Source: Syntrophaceae bacterium UBA1163 (lineage in GTDB: Bacteria > Desulfobacterota > BSN033 > UBA1163). Taken from it: a stretch of 48,310 nucleotides of DNA. Below the pieces are notes generated by a model, which had not been told where the DNA came from, did no database searches, and was given only the letters and a program-made list of their open reading frames with translations. The stretch is from contig DBZJ01000245.1 of assembly GCA_002311635.1 (NCBI GenBank), positions 335 to 48,644 on the forward strand, written 5' to 3'. A program made the position numbers and the translations under genes. Below, one piece after another: positions 7,002 to 15,733 of this stretch (positions are counted from its first letter, which is position 1; the number at the start of each line of letters is the position of its first letter).

Positions 7002-8186
7002 ATGAAGAAAGACGTAGCGGTCATTGGCGTGGGCCAAAGCAGCTTCGTGAGAGGCTACGAAGGGTCGATCCGGGAGTTGGCCTTTGAGGCCTTCAGAGAA
7101 GCCATGCAAGATGCGGGCATTACGCAGAAAGACGTGGATGCTTCTGTCTTCTGTTCGGCCCCTGAATATGACAAACAACGCTCCCCCGCGGGCGTCCTGG
7201 CAGAATACCTGGGTCTCATTCCTCAGCCCACTTTTTACGTAGAATCCGTCTGCTCTTCGAGCAGCACCGGTGTCAAGGTAGGCTACAGCATGATTAAGTC
7301 AGGCCTCCATGACGTTGTCGTGGTCCTCGGGTTCCAGAAGATGTCCGAGATCACGTCTGCAGAATCCCAGGAGAGAATGGGTCGGGGCGCCGACATCCAG
7401 TGGGAGGCACCCTTCGGAACCATGATGCCTGCGTATTACGCCCTCTATGCGCAGGCCTATATGGCCAAGCACGGTTTAACCCACGACGACCTGATGGGTG
7501 TTCGTCTCAAGTCATCCACCTACGGCGTGATCAACGAGAGGGCCGTCTACAGAAAAGCGGTGAAACCGGGAGACTTTAAACAGGGTGACCCGGAGGCAAA
7601 ATTAGCAGGGCCCGTGGCATGGCCGCTCCGGGTGGGTGACTGCTGCGCCAATGCGGACGGAAGCTCCTGTATCATTCTGGCCGATGCAAAAAAAGCAAAG
7701 TCCCTTTCCAAAAAGCCCGTCTGGATTTTAGGGATCGGGGCGGCGTCGGAGGCGGTCAATATGGCAGCGAGGCCCGATTTTACTAAAGGCCTGAGCGTTG
7801 GCTATGGAGCAGCCGCCGAGGCGTACAGGATGGCCGGAATTACTTCGAAGGATATCAAAGTCGCCGAGGTACACGATTGTTTCACCATTGCGGAGATTAT
7901 GGCGTACGAGGGCCTCGGGTTTGCGCCGGCAGGGGAAGGAAAACAGCTCATCCGTGAGAAGGCGACGTATAAAGACGGAAAAATGCCCGTGAACGTCGAT
8001 GGCGGCCTCCTCTCCAAAGGCCACCCCATCGGTGCGACGGGTGGCTCCCAGATCCGCACGATCGTTTTACAGCTTCGCGGGGAGGCAGGTCCCATGCAGG
8101 TACCCGGAGGACCGGACATCGGCCTCGTCCACAACATTGGCGGCGTGGGACTTTACGGTAATGTGACCATCTTCGGCAGAGGCTAA
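7002..8186 (+). CDS. Thiolase-family protein (SCP-x/archaeal type), DUF35-partnered
   Basis: A 394-residue thiolase acting on an acyl-CoA. The nucleophile Cys84 lies in ESVCSSSSTG. His291 is in EVHDCFTIAE, His341 in SKGHPIGATGG, and the last motif is HNIGG (His377) with Gly in place of the second catalytic Cys of classical thiolases. That set is typical of SCP-x-like and archaeal thiolases that need a DUF35 partner. The ATG at 7002 has AAAGGGAGG upstream; the longer frame starting about 100 bp earlier has no similarity and is excluded. A DUF35 gene follows after 147 bp. Known pairs of this kind include acetoacetyl-CoA thiolase complexes and BbsAB of anaerobic toluene degradation. The substrate here is unknown. 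Confidence 0.9.
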   Translation: MKKDVAVIGVGQSSFVRGYEGSIRELAFEAFREAMQDAGITQKDVDASVFCSAPEYDKQRSPAGVLAEYLGLIPQPTFYVESVCSSSSTGVKVGYSMIKSGLHDVVVVLGFQKMSEITSAESQERMGRGADIQWEAPFGTMMPAYYALYAQAYMAKHGLTHDDLMGVRLKSSTYGVINERAVYRKAVKPGDFKQGDPEAKLAGPVAWPLRVGDCCANADGSSCIILADAKKAKSLSKKPVWILGIGAASEAVNMAARPDFTKGLSVGYGAAAEAYRMAGITSKDIKVAEVHDCFTIAEIMAYEGLGFAPAGEGKQLIREKATYKDGKMPVNVDGGLLSKGHPIGATGGSQIRTIVLQLRGEAGPMQVPGGPDIGLVHNIGGVGLYGNVTIFGRG

Positions 8187-8333
8187 GAAAAAAACCATTG
8201 CAAAATTAGCAATGCCCAATTAGCAATTTTTGATAAAAGCAAAAAGGGAATCATTTTCCCATTGATAATTGATAATTGGTAATTGGTAATCGCTAACTGC
8301 TCATTTTGAACTGATGCTTAGACGGAGGTAGCT
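8187..8333. repeat. AT-rich simple-repeat spacer with a 7-bp tandem repeat
   Basis: The spacer between the thiolase and its partner holds four consecutive copies of TTGRTAA (8262-8289) and two nearby copies of an ATTAGCAAT-like word (about 8205-8228). It contains no reading frame. Confidence 0.7.
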
Positions 8334-8747
8334 ATGGGTTTTGAGAAATTCGGAAGAAAAAGTTTTACGGCCGTCACCAAGACGGCAAAGTTTGTTGATT
8401 TCCTGGCCGAGGGGAAGGTAGAAGGGACCGTTTGCAAGGATTGCGGCGCAAGATTTTTCCCTCCGAGGGCCGACTGCGCCAAATGTTTCTCAAAGAGCAT
8501 GGACTGGTTTGAGATGCCCAAGAAAGGCAAACTGGAGACATTTACCACCGCCTATTACGCGCCGTTTGGGTTCGAAGCAGACCCTCCCTACACCATGGGT
8601 GTGGTGGACTTTGGCGGCGGCCTGAAGTTGTTCGCCCGGTTGGCAAAGGAGATAAAGCCCGACGAGATAAAGGTGGGCATGGATGTGATCATCAGGCCCT
8701 TCAAGTACGACGACAATCAACTTTCGTTCGAGATTGCCAAAGGCTAA
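8334..8747 (+). CDS. DUF35 Zn-ribbon/OB-fold acyl-CoA-binding partner of thiolase
   Basis: The 137-residue two-domain protein has an N-terminal zinc ribbon with four cysteines (C34, C37, C48, C51, in CKDC and CAKC), then a C-terminal OB fold with VGMDVIIRPFKY. Proteins of this family bind next to the thiolase active site and shuttle or hold CoA esters. The N-terminal helix with FVDFLAEGKVEG is the usual docking segment. It follows the thiolase in the same orientation, as expected for an obligate complex. Its start has CGGAGGTAGCT upstream. Confidence 0.9.
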   Translation: MGFEKFGRKSFTAVTKTAKFVDFLAEGKVEGTVCKDCGARFFPPRADCAKCFSKSMDWFEMPKKGKLETFTTAYYAPFGFEADPPYTMGVVDFGGGLKLFARLAKEIKPDEIKVGMDVIIRPFKYDDNQLSFEIAKG

Positions 8748-8758
8748 TTCAAAAAACG

Positions 8759-9562
8759 TTACTGCCGATACATCTCCTTTGCAGCCAGATTTTCAGGACT
8801 CACTTCTGTTGTCGAGAGATCGACAACCCACGTCCTGGTCAACGGAGGCCCCGCCCCTTCCCTTGAATATTGCGTGACCCGATAGGTATTCTTTCCAATT
8901 TCCTTCGCTTCGTACCTCCATTTTAGATTCGGGAAAGATCGTGCTTTCTCTTCGACCATCCTCATTTCGACAGACTTCTTCTTGCCGGTCGTGGGATCCG
9001 TCAGCGTAGCATGATTCTTCACCAGCTCCACGGCCTGAGAGACGCGGGCCTTCGATTGACTCGAACCTCTCGTGCCCCTGCTCGTCTTCTTCGGGGCGGA
9101 AATGAGGCTCCCTTCCTTGATCCTTATCTCCAAATTATTTCCATCCGCGGCTAAATAGCCTGTTTCTCCCGAATCGAATTTTACCCGATAGAAGTTCATC
9201 GTCCCCATGCGATTTTGAACGACTTTTTCAATGATGAAGCCTTCTTTCTCTCTCTTCACTTTCACCTTCTTATCCAGACCCTCCGGGGACTCGTAGAACT
9301 CTGCGGGATTGATGGTTGGAGCGGTCAGCAGCCGTCTCCCGACGTTTTGCTCCATCTTGGCAAGCTTCTCCTTCTCATATTGCTCGATCACCTTGGGAGG
9401 AATCACTTTCGAATCCTCCTTAGTGGAAGCCCCTTCCTCATTCTTCGCCAGCAGGAGTAGGGAATCTTTAGGAGAATGTTGACCGAGGCATGGGTGGGTT
9501 TGAATGAAGAAAAAATGGAAGAAAACCAAAAATACTATCGAGAAAGGCAAGCGAGCATTCAT
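8759..9562 (-). CDS. Exported protein of unknown function
   Basis: The 267-residue protein is not recognised. It has a clear Sec signal peptide (hydrophobic residues about 5-22, then CLGQ). A charged, Lys/Glu-rich stretch of about 30-70 could form a short coiled coil. A beta-rich core follows, with FYRVKFDSGETGYLAADGNNLEI, which reads like an SH3-type fold, then a C-terminal domain ending in TWVVDLSTTEVSPENLAAKEM. It faces the DUF35 gene tail to tail (11 bp apart). No catalytic motif is visible. Confidence 0.7.
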   Translation of the reverse strand: MNARLPFSIVFLVFFHFFFIQTHPCLGQHSPKDSLLLLAKNEEGASTKEDSKVIPPKVIEQYEKEKLAKMEQNVGRRLLTAPTINPAEFYESPEGLDKKVKVKREKEGFIIEKVVQNRMGTMNFYRVKFDSGETGYLAADGNNLEIRIKEGSLISAPKKTSRGTRGSSQSKARVSQAVELVKNHATLTDPTTGKKKSVEMRMVEEKARSFPNLKWRYEAKEIGKNTYRVTQYSREGAGPPLTRTWVVDLSTTEVSPENLAAKEMYRQ

Positions 9563-9858
9563 GGGCCGACCCTCCTGTTAGCTGATCGCATGCAAATACG
9601 ATGCCCTTTTCCAGGACTCGCAACCCATCGAATTTGCTAAACTCACGGGAAGAAATACCCAAGGGAGCCTGATCCGAAACATATCTTTTGTCCAATTTTG
9701 TCAAAATCGTATCTTTTATAGGTGGAGCGCACAAAAAAACGCGGGATACTCTTGTCCAATTGGAAGGGATTCAAACGCAACGCGATGGCGGACCGTTTCT
9801 GAAGTGGTAACTTCCGACCCAAAACCAACGCTGTTAGGGTTTTCTTGATTCGCTTTTA
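9563..9858. other. Non-coding stretch, nothing recognised
   Basis: This gap of about 300 bp between two exported-protein genes holds only short frames with no family resemblance and no clear repeat. It may contain the promoter of the exported protein downstream on the minus strand, but no convincing -35/-10 pair was found. Confidence 0.4.
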
Positions 9859-10089
9859 CTAATGTTCATAATCTAAACAGCGCCACTCACACGCCTTATA
9901 CCACCTCTGACAGAATGGATCCTTGGATCTATAATCGAAGTCATCCGACTCCGGGGTATTTAGTTTTATCCAACCGTCTTGAGGTTCAAATTGACCGTTA
10001 TTATATTGACCTATCGTTTCAAAGCCCGGAGGCGCGGTGGCACAACTAATCAATAGAGCCAACGACATTATTAGCAAGAATGTTCTCAT
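9859..10089 (-). CDS. Small lipoprotein
   Basis: The 76-residue protein has a lipoprotein signal peptide: hydrophobic residues 4-14, then the lipobox LISC with Cys16 as the lipidation site. The mature part of about 60 residues is acidic and aromatic and ends with three Cys in QRWYKACEWRCLDYEH, partly of the CxxxC type. No family is recognised. It lies 37 bp downstream of another exported protein in the same orientation and may be cotranscribed with it. A start at 10089 has GGGAGGAAGACC upstream. Confidence 0.7.
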   Translation of the reverse strand: MRTFLLIMSLALLISCATAPPGFETIGQYNNGQFEPQDGWIKLNTPESDDFDYRSKDPFCQRWYKACEWRCLDYEH

Positions 10090-10126
10090 ATAACGGTCTT
10101 CCTCCCTTACTTTCTATGCTGCGATG

Positions 10127-10645
10127 TCATTGTCCTCTGGGTACAGCCCGACCTAAATCCCAGTCGATGTCAATAATCCCGACACGCCGATTCAAATCCT
10201 TTTCCATGTCAGGCGGAAGAGGCTTCATCGGTTCAGACGACTGATCAAATTCTAATGGAAAGTGAAGTGTCTTCCGTACATTCCCATCACGGTCTAAGAT
10301 GTTCAATGCAAGAACGAAATCATTCAACTCATAAAAGCTATGTGTGTGGACGGCAAAATGCCCGGTGAATTGTCTCTCCATTCCCTTTTTCAGGAAGATC
10401 AAACTTGGCTTGTGATAACTTTCGCCTTGCTGCTCAACGCGGCAAGCGACCTGTTGCATACGGCCCTCCGGATCAGTGACGGAGAGATAAACCTTCCAGA
10501 TGTCTCCTTGTCGGATTTTTTCCGGTGCATAGACGAAATGGACGATAAGTTCCCCTTCTGCTCGGGCACGGCTAATCGTCACTAAGCCATTGAAAATGAA
10601 AAAGAGGTTTAGAACAATAAAAAATTTCATAAACAACTTCATCAC
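10127..10645 (-). CDS. Exported protein of unknown function (beta-sandwich-like)
   Basis: The 172-residue protein has a Sec signal peptide (about 1-29, ending ARAEG). The mature part looks all-beta, with VHFVYAPEKIRQGDIWKVYLSV and LALNILDRDGNVRKTLHFPLEF. This is reminiscent of C2- or immunoglobulin-like exported domains that carry no enzyme motifs. It is likely periplasmic or surface-located. It starts with AGGAGGGTTAGGTG upstream and is followed by the small lipoprotein gene. Function unknown. Confidence 0.68.
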   Translation of the reverse strand: MMKLFMKFFIVLNLFFIFNGLVTISRARAEGELIVHFVYAPEKIRQGDIWKVYLSVTDPEGRMQQVACRVEQQGESYHKPSLIFLKKGMERQFTGHFAVHTHSFYELNDFVLALNILDRDGNVRKTLHFPLEFDQSSEPMKPLPPDMEKDLNRRVGIIDIDWDLGRAVPRGQ

Positions 10646-10901
10646 CTAACCCTCCTTCACCGCCATTGCTTTTTGATGCTGACCTCTTGCCATTCTAAGA
10701 TGCGACAGCCGACACTCCATCCAAGCGCCTAACAATTTTAATAGTATTGCGGCTGCTGCAAAAAGTCAATGACTTGGTAGGACAAAGAAGTCTTCATTTT
10801 CCCAGGACTTCGCCGGCACCTCTTTTTGACAAAATATAGTGTCTTTAGTTTGAGAGAAGGTTAGGAATTATTAGTAGAACCGCACATGATTAGAATGTGC
10901 G

Positions 10902-13817
10902 TCATAAGCTTGGGGGCTTTTCAGTGGCTGCCCGGGCCACGGCTTCAATGGCAATTGCCACGACCGCAGCCCCATAATCAAGGTCAATGTTCGCTATCGT
11001 ATCGTGGCTGTCATGATATCCCTTACGGTTGATGTCGTAATTTTCCATAAAGAGTACTGCAGGGATGCCCGCGTCTGAGAAGATCTGACCGTCGGTATTA
11101 TAGAGTGTACTCAGGGGATCGCGGGGCAAACGAACCTGACCATCGAGCTTCGGTTGGAGCGCGATTTCAGGAATGACTTTTTTATCAGGACTCCGCTTCC
11201 CACGGTTCCGACCCCGACGGGAAAGGCGCTGGTTCCAAACATCGGTATTGGCGTTCCAAATTTCATTGGCGATATGGGCCTGATAGGCTAACCACATCGC
11301 CTCAGCCCCCGTTCCCGGCGATATCTGAAATTTATCTCGGTTGCTGTCGTTGTTGTGCGCAACCATGTCCAGCACATAGACACCCTGAATTTGAACCTTC
11401 GAGAGATCGCGCGCTTCACCGTTTGCCAGGCGTAATTTCAATCTTCCCTCTACAAGCTGTTGGCAGAGATGGCGTGATCCGAGGCAATCAGAGGGAAATT
11501 CCTCTCCAGTCAAATGAATAAGCCAGATATCACAACCAAGTTTCTCATCTAGGCTCAGGTCACAAAAAATAGGTGCTGCCCTCATCAAGGCAGCGGTTGC
11601 CGAGTGGTTATCATCAGCTCCGGATGAGGCAAGGCGGGCGCCTGAACCTCCTTGATCCTTGTAATAGATGTCCTCCATGTAAGCCGTGTCATAATGATCT
11701 GCCATTATGACGGCTCTTTGTCGGTTACGTCCTGGAATCATCACCATGAGGTTACGCTCCTCAGTCTTCCCGTCCTGGTTTTTCACCCAGCCTCCCCACC
11801 AGTCAAAGTCAAAATCGGTTTTCCATTGAAACGGGAGGTCACCGACAAGGGCCCTGCCTCGCATTCCGCGGCTCGCTACGACCCGTCTGTAGTAGCCAAG
11901 CAGATAATCACCGAGGGCTTCCAAGTCTCGATGATGATGCTTAAGTCTCTTTTGAGTCACAGCATCAAGAATGCAGTCAGAATTGGTTTTGTTTATGTAT
12001 TTTCCGGTCGAGAGGTAGACAATATCCTTCCAGTATTGAACTTCAAAAGAACGAAGTGCACTGCGGCGAAAGGTCAATGAAGCCGGCAAGCGTTTCCCCT
12101 TAGAGGACGGGAGTGCTCGCTCTTTTACCTCAATCATATCTTTCATCTGACTGACGAACCACTTACCCCGTTCGTTATCACTTGCAAACTCAGGCAAGGA
12201 TTCCAGCCATTCATCGAGAGTCTTGTTCTCTGGTAACATCAGGATCTGTCGTGTAAAAGAACGAGGAAGCTTCTCCTCGCCGAGAAGTTCTTGGGCGGAA
12301 AGGAGATTCAGGGCCCTCGTAATCGTCTTGTGCTGGTGTGGTTTATCTTTGAAAAGTTCTATAGCTGCCAGATGCATGCTTCTCTCGTAAAGCCGGGGCC
12401 ACAGTTCGATAGGGCGATTGAGGTCAGGCTGTTTCGCATCGTAGGCTGTAAGATATCCATGGAGGACATCTGGTAAGACAACAGGCTTCCCCGTATCTGC
12501 TGAAGGGTATGCGATGAGGGGACGGTGCCAGTAAGTCTGGTATGACCCTACAAAGATCGGGGGGTATTGGAAGCGGTATCCGAATAAACCTCCTTGCTTG
12601 ATCGACTCAAAGGCTGCCTGAATCTCCTTTTGAGTGGCGTTCGGACCATCGAGCAATAGGCGGTGATCCTGAGTCCAGATCTGGCTGTTTCGGGCCATGG
12701 GTTTTCCATACAAGTCCAGGTCGTTTGGAGCCGTGCTGAAAAGCACGTGGACGATGTGATCCAGCGGACCGGGAATCGAAAGTTCATCTTCGTAACGATG
12801 GACTCTCGTCCAGCGATGCGTTCGCTTGAAGGTGTTTCTTATCGGACCGAAATCTTCATGAGGCGAAGGATGGTCGGGCCGTGGTACGTGTATCCAGCCG
12901 GATTGAGGCACGCGGATGCCATAAGGAGCCTCATGGCGCTCCGCAAGATGTAATAGAGGAATCTGGTTGGCCATCGATAATTCACGCTGCAGTTGCAGAT
13001 AACCTGGGACACCCCAAAAAAGGAGGCTGCCCGGGAATGGCACCAAGTGGAGTTCTCCAGCGAAGTAGGCTTTTTTCACCGCCCCGGGAAGGCTTTCGAA
13101 AGGCTCGAAGTTCAGGAGGTACTTTACCCCTTGAAGAGACATCCCCCGAGTCCAAATGAACGGCGATGTCCAGACCGGCCGGAGAGTTTTGTGTGGATCT
13201 CCATCCTCGGCAAAAATGCGAAAGCCAACCCGCTGGAGATCAACCAGTTTCTCAGAAGGTTCACCATAGGCTGAGCTCAGAAGGGTCCGTATGAAACCCA
13301 TGGCTCTTTCCGGAGAAATCTCTTTGCCAGGAGATGTGAAGAAACTCTTCCAAAACGGGCGAAGAGGCCCTTGTTCACTTCCGCCGAAAAAAGTCCAGCG
13401 CTTCCGCCCTTTGTCGTCCTGGGTGAGTGATAAGGCAAGAGGCAGGATAATGACGAAACGTTCGTGCCTCAACGCTCCCACCTGTCTGGCCAGTTCAGGA
13501 GACCAGTATGGATTGTTGACCAGTTTGTTTTTGGAAAGGCGTTCAGCAAGTTCCCCACAGACCATATGCTGCAATGCGCCCAGTACCTGGTGAGCAATAT
13601 TTTCCAACCCGGGACGCAGTTCAAAGACCTCTTCAAACTCCGTCACCGCAAACCCCAGCGGATCCTCTTCGCAGAAAAAACCATCCATCTTTCCACAATA
13701 GGGTCCGCATCCTAAACGGACTGGCGGCATGAATTCGGAATAAGCCGCAATCGGATATTGTCTTTCTCCTCTAAACGTGCAGGTATCCGCCAGAACCTTC
13801 CAACCTCTAAGAGGCAT
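10902..13817 (-). CDS. Large protein with C-terminal M28-type zinc peptidase domain, last gene of the arn operon
   Basis: The protein has 971 residues. The C-terminal ~280 residues form an M28 (aminopeptidase-like) dizinc domain. Metal and catalytic residues are H708/D710 in DHYDTA, D735-D736 in SGADDNHSA, E772-E773 in TGEEFPSD, D817 in VLDMVAHNN and H938 in GYHDSHDT. Residues 1-700 match no family I know. That part is soluble, Trp/Pro/His-rich, and has an early Cys cluster (LGCGPYCGKMDGFFC) but no signal peptide. The ATG lies 16 bp after the arnD stop with AGGGAAGGTAGG upstream, so it is very likely cotranscribed with the arn genes. A role in envelope modification is inference from position. 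It could also be a transferase-like N-domain tethered to an amidase or peptidase. Confidence 0.8.
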   Translation of the reverse strand: MPLRGWKVLADTCTFRGERQYPIAAYSEFMPPVRLGCGPYCGKMDGFFCEEDPLGFAVTEFEEVFELRPGLENIAHQVLGALQHMVCGELAERLSKNKLVNNPYWSPELARQVGALRHERFVIILPLALSLTQDDKGRKRWTFFGGSEQGPLRPFWKSFFTSPGKEISPERAMGFIRTLLSSAYGEPSEKLVDLQRVGFRIFAEDGDPHKTLRPVWTSPFIWTRGMSLQGVKYLLNFEPFESLPGAVKKAYFAGELHLVPFPGSLLFWGVPGYLQLQRELSMANQIPLLHLAERHEAPYGIRVPQSGWIHVPRPDHPSPHEDFGPIRNTFKRTHRWTRVHRYEDELSIPGPLDHIVHVLFSTAPNDLDLYGKPMARNSQIWTQDHRLLLDGPNATQKEIQAAFESIKQGGLFGYRFQYPPIFVGSYQTYWHRPLIAYPSADTGKPVVLPDVLHGYLTAYDAKQPDLNRPIELWPRLYERSMHLAAIELFKDKPHQHKTITRALNLLSAQELLGEEKLPRSFTRQILMLPENKTLDEWLESLPEFASDNERGKWFVSQMKDMIEVKERALPSSKGKRLPASLTFRRSALRSFEVQYWKDIVYLSTGKYINKTNSDCILDAVTQKRLKHHHRDLEALGDYLLGYYRRVVASRGMRGRALVGDLPFQWKTDFDFDWWGGWVKNQDGKTEERNLMVMIPGRNRQRAVIMADHYDTAYMEDIYYKDQGGSGARLASSGADDNHSATAALMRAAPIFCDLSLDEKLGCDIWLIHLTGEEFPSDCLGSRHLCQQLVEGRLKLRLANGEARDLSKVQIQGVYVLDMVAHNNDSNRDKFQISPGTGAEAMWLAYQAHIANEIWNANTDVWNQRLSRRGRNRGKRSPDKKVIPEIALQPKLDGQVRLPRDPLSTLYNTDGQIFSDAGIPAVLFMENYDINRKGYHDSHDTIANIDLDYGAAVVAIAIEAVARAATEKPPSL

Positions 13818-13833
13818 ATAATACCTACCTTCC

Positions 13834-14721
13834 CTATACGGCGCAGGGGGCGGAGCGCCCGGGCAGAAGTTCCATACGGTATTTTCTCACGGGGAGGTTC
13901 TCAGACAGCAGGAGTTCTCTGATTTTCGAGAGAGACAGAATCTCCAAATCCATGCCACGAACCGCTTCACAGATTTCCACGAAATATTTGCTCCAGATTC
14001 CGCCTTCCACCTCAGCATGGACGGGGAGGACGTGAATCCCTCCGTCCTTCAGATTTTGAAGAATCCTTGAAACACCCTGGGGCACACCGATTTCTTCCAA
14101 ACAAGGAAGGTTCGACGGAATTTCCATCAGACCCGATATTTCATGAATAAAAGGTTCCTTGGCGCGTGTACAGCTTAGGTAACGGAAATCATATCTCCCT
14201 AAAATCTTCAACACCCTGCCGTCGATTAGCCAAGCAGGAGCTCCGAAAGAAGAAGGCTCCTGATGCACCATTTTCCGATAAGCGCTGACCCCCTTCTCGA
14301 ACCAGTCCTCGATCCATTCATCGGAGCGTTTATGAAGTTCGTCTTGCCACCGCCTGTGATCCCAAGCATGAAACTCCACTTCGTGCCCCGCTTCAACAAT
14401 TTGCTCAACGAGGTCCGGAAAAGAAAGCGCAATCATGGGTGAGGGGAGCAGCGTGCCGTACAAGGCTGTCTTCATCCCATAGAGGCGGCCTGCGTTCGTC
14501 TTTAACATTTTTTTGAGAAAGCGCGGGTTTTTTAGCAGTTGAAGGATGGCCCTTCCTGAGGCATCCGGTCCCATGCTGAGATAAAACGTGGCTTGAATAC
14601 CGAAACGGCTTAAAACGGAAAGGATCCGAGGAACACCTCGCTTCATGCCGATATAGGTATCGACATCAATCTTAAGGCCCAAAACGTTTTTTCTATTCGT
14701 TGCCTCCGACCGCGTCTTCAT
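13834..14721 (-). CDS. arnD: ArnD-like deformylase (polysaccharide deacetylase family)
   Basis: This deformylase acts on undecaprenyl-phosphate-4-deoxy-4-formamido-L-arabinose and gives the free amino sugar carrier. The 295 residues show the NodB-type deacetylase fold. The Asp pair is in LKIDVDTYIG (D19, D21), the metal His region is VEFHAWDHRRW, and FGAPAWLIDG and VLPVHAEVEGG follow, as in ArnD. It overlaps the 3' end of the arnA dehydrogenase gene by 29 bp, so translation is coupled. Position in the arn set supports the specific assignment over other deacetylases. Confidence 0.93.
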   Translation of the reverse strand: MKTRSEATNRKNVLGLKIDVDTYIGMKRGVPRILSVLSRFGIQATFYLSMGPDASGRAILQLLKNPRFLKKMLKTNAGRLYGMKTALYGTLLPSPMIALSFPDLVEQIVEAGHEVEFHAWDHRRWQDELHKRSDEWIEDWFEKGVSAYRKMVHQEPSSFGAPAWLIDGRVLKILGRYDFRYLSCTRAKEPFIHEISGLMEIPSNLPCLEEIGVPQGVSRILQNLKDGGIHVLPVHAEVEGGIWSKYFVEICEAVRGMDLEILSLSKIRELLLSENLPVRKYRMELLPGRSAPCAV

Positions 14722-15733
14722 TTTCTTCTAAGAAAGCATCGAGCGTATTTTTAAGCGACTCTTCAAGGCCGATCTTGGGTGTCCATCCAAGAAGCTTTCT
14801 GGCCTTTTCGATATCAGGTTTTCGGGTGTAAATGTCCTGGTAGCCTTTCCCATAATATGAGTCTGAAGACGCTTCAACGATTTCGGAAAAAACTTTGTCG
14901 CCTTTGTGTTTAGGATGGGACATAAAGATTCGTTTCAAAAGAGAGGCAAGTTCTTTTATGGAGCATTCGTTATCGGGGTTGCCGACATTGATGATCTGGT
15001 TCTGACAGCAACCGTTCTTGTTTTCCAGGATCTTCATCAGGGCGTCGATTCCGTCGTCCACATGCGTAAAACATCGCTTTTGATGGCCGCCATCCACCAG
15101 GGACAGCGGCCTCTTCATTAGCAGCTCCGCGATGAACTGTGTCACTACCCTGGAGCTCCCCTCCTTCGCGGCATCCAAAGAATCCAATCTCGGGCCGATC
15201 CAGTTGAAGGGTCTGAACAACGTAAACTCCAAACATCCCCGGGTCCCGTAAGCATAAATCACTCGGTCGAGAAGCTGCTTGCAGCATGCATAAATCCATC
15301 GTTCTTTATGGATGGGCCCGAGGACGAGAAAAGATTCATCTTCTTTGAATTCAGGATCCGGGCAGGCCCCATAGACTTCCGAGGTGGAAGGGAAAACAAC
15401 CCTTTTTCCATACTTCACACACTGTTTCACGATGTTGAGGTTCATCTCGAAATCCAACTGGAAGACCTCCAGCGGATGGGTCAGATAGAGCTTCGGCGTG
15501 GCGATCGCTACCAAGGGGATGACGATGTCACATTTCTTGACGTGATACTCGATCCATTCCCAATTGATCGAAATATCCCCCTCGATGAAGTGGAACTGAG
15601 GGTTGTTGAGGACTCTGCCCAGCCTGTCGGAGCCGAGGTCCATACCATACACACTCCAATCCGTCCTATCGAGTATACGCTGGGTCAAATGATGCCCGAT
15701 AAAGCCATTGACGCCCAGTACCAATATCTTCAT
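14693..15733 (-). CDS. arnA: UDP-glucuronic acid decarboxylase (ArnA C-terminal domain as a separate protein)
   Basis: The protein oxidises and decarboxylates UDP-GlcA to UDP-4-keto-pentose. The 346-residue SDR-extended enzyme has LGVNGFIGHHL near the N-terminus, the catalytic Ser-Glu in FPSTSEVYG, the Tyr/Lys pair in RWIYACCKQLLDRV, and FRPFNWIGPRLD with SSYYGKGYQD-like segments (here SDSYYGKGYQD). These match the C-terminal half of E. coli ArnA closely. In enterobacteria the two activities form one 660-residue protein; here they are two genes. The ATG overlaps the formyltransferase stop by 4 bp (ATGA). Confidence 0.94.
   Translation of the reverse strand: MKILVLGVNGFIGHHLTQRILDRTDWSVYGMDLGSDRLGRVLNNPQFHFIEGDISINWEWIEYHVKKCDIVIPLVAIATPKLYLTHPLEVFQLDFEMNLNIVKQCVKYGKRVVFPSTSEVYGACPDPEFKEDESFLVLGPIHKERWIYACCKQLLDRVIYAYGTRGCLEFTLFRPFNWIGPRLDSLDAAKEGSSRVVTQFIAELLMKRPLSLVDGGHQKRCFTHVDDGIDALMKILENKNGCCQNQIINVGNPDNECSIKELASLLKRIFMSHPKHKGDKVFSEIVEASSDSYYGKGYQDIYTRKPDIEKARKLLGWTPKIGLEESLKNTLDAFLEENEDAVGGNE

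Noticed and set aside
6558..7178. 206-residue minus-strand frame
   Set aside because: It overlaps the end of mltG and the start of the thiolase, both well supported on the plus strand, and resembles no family.
10715..10735. GCGCCTAACAA resembling an integron attC core
   Set aside because: No matching partner core at a proper distance and no integrase or cassette array.
11652..12080. 142-residue plus-strand frame
   Set aside because: It is antisense to the M28-domain gene, with no start signal or similarity.
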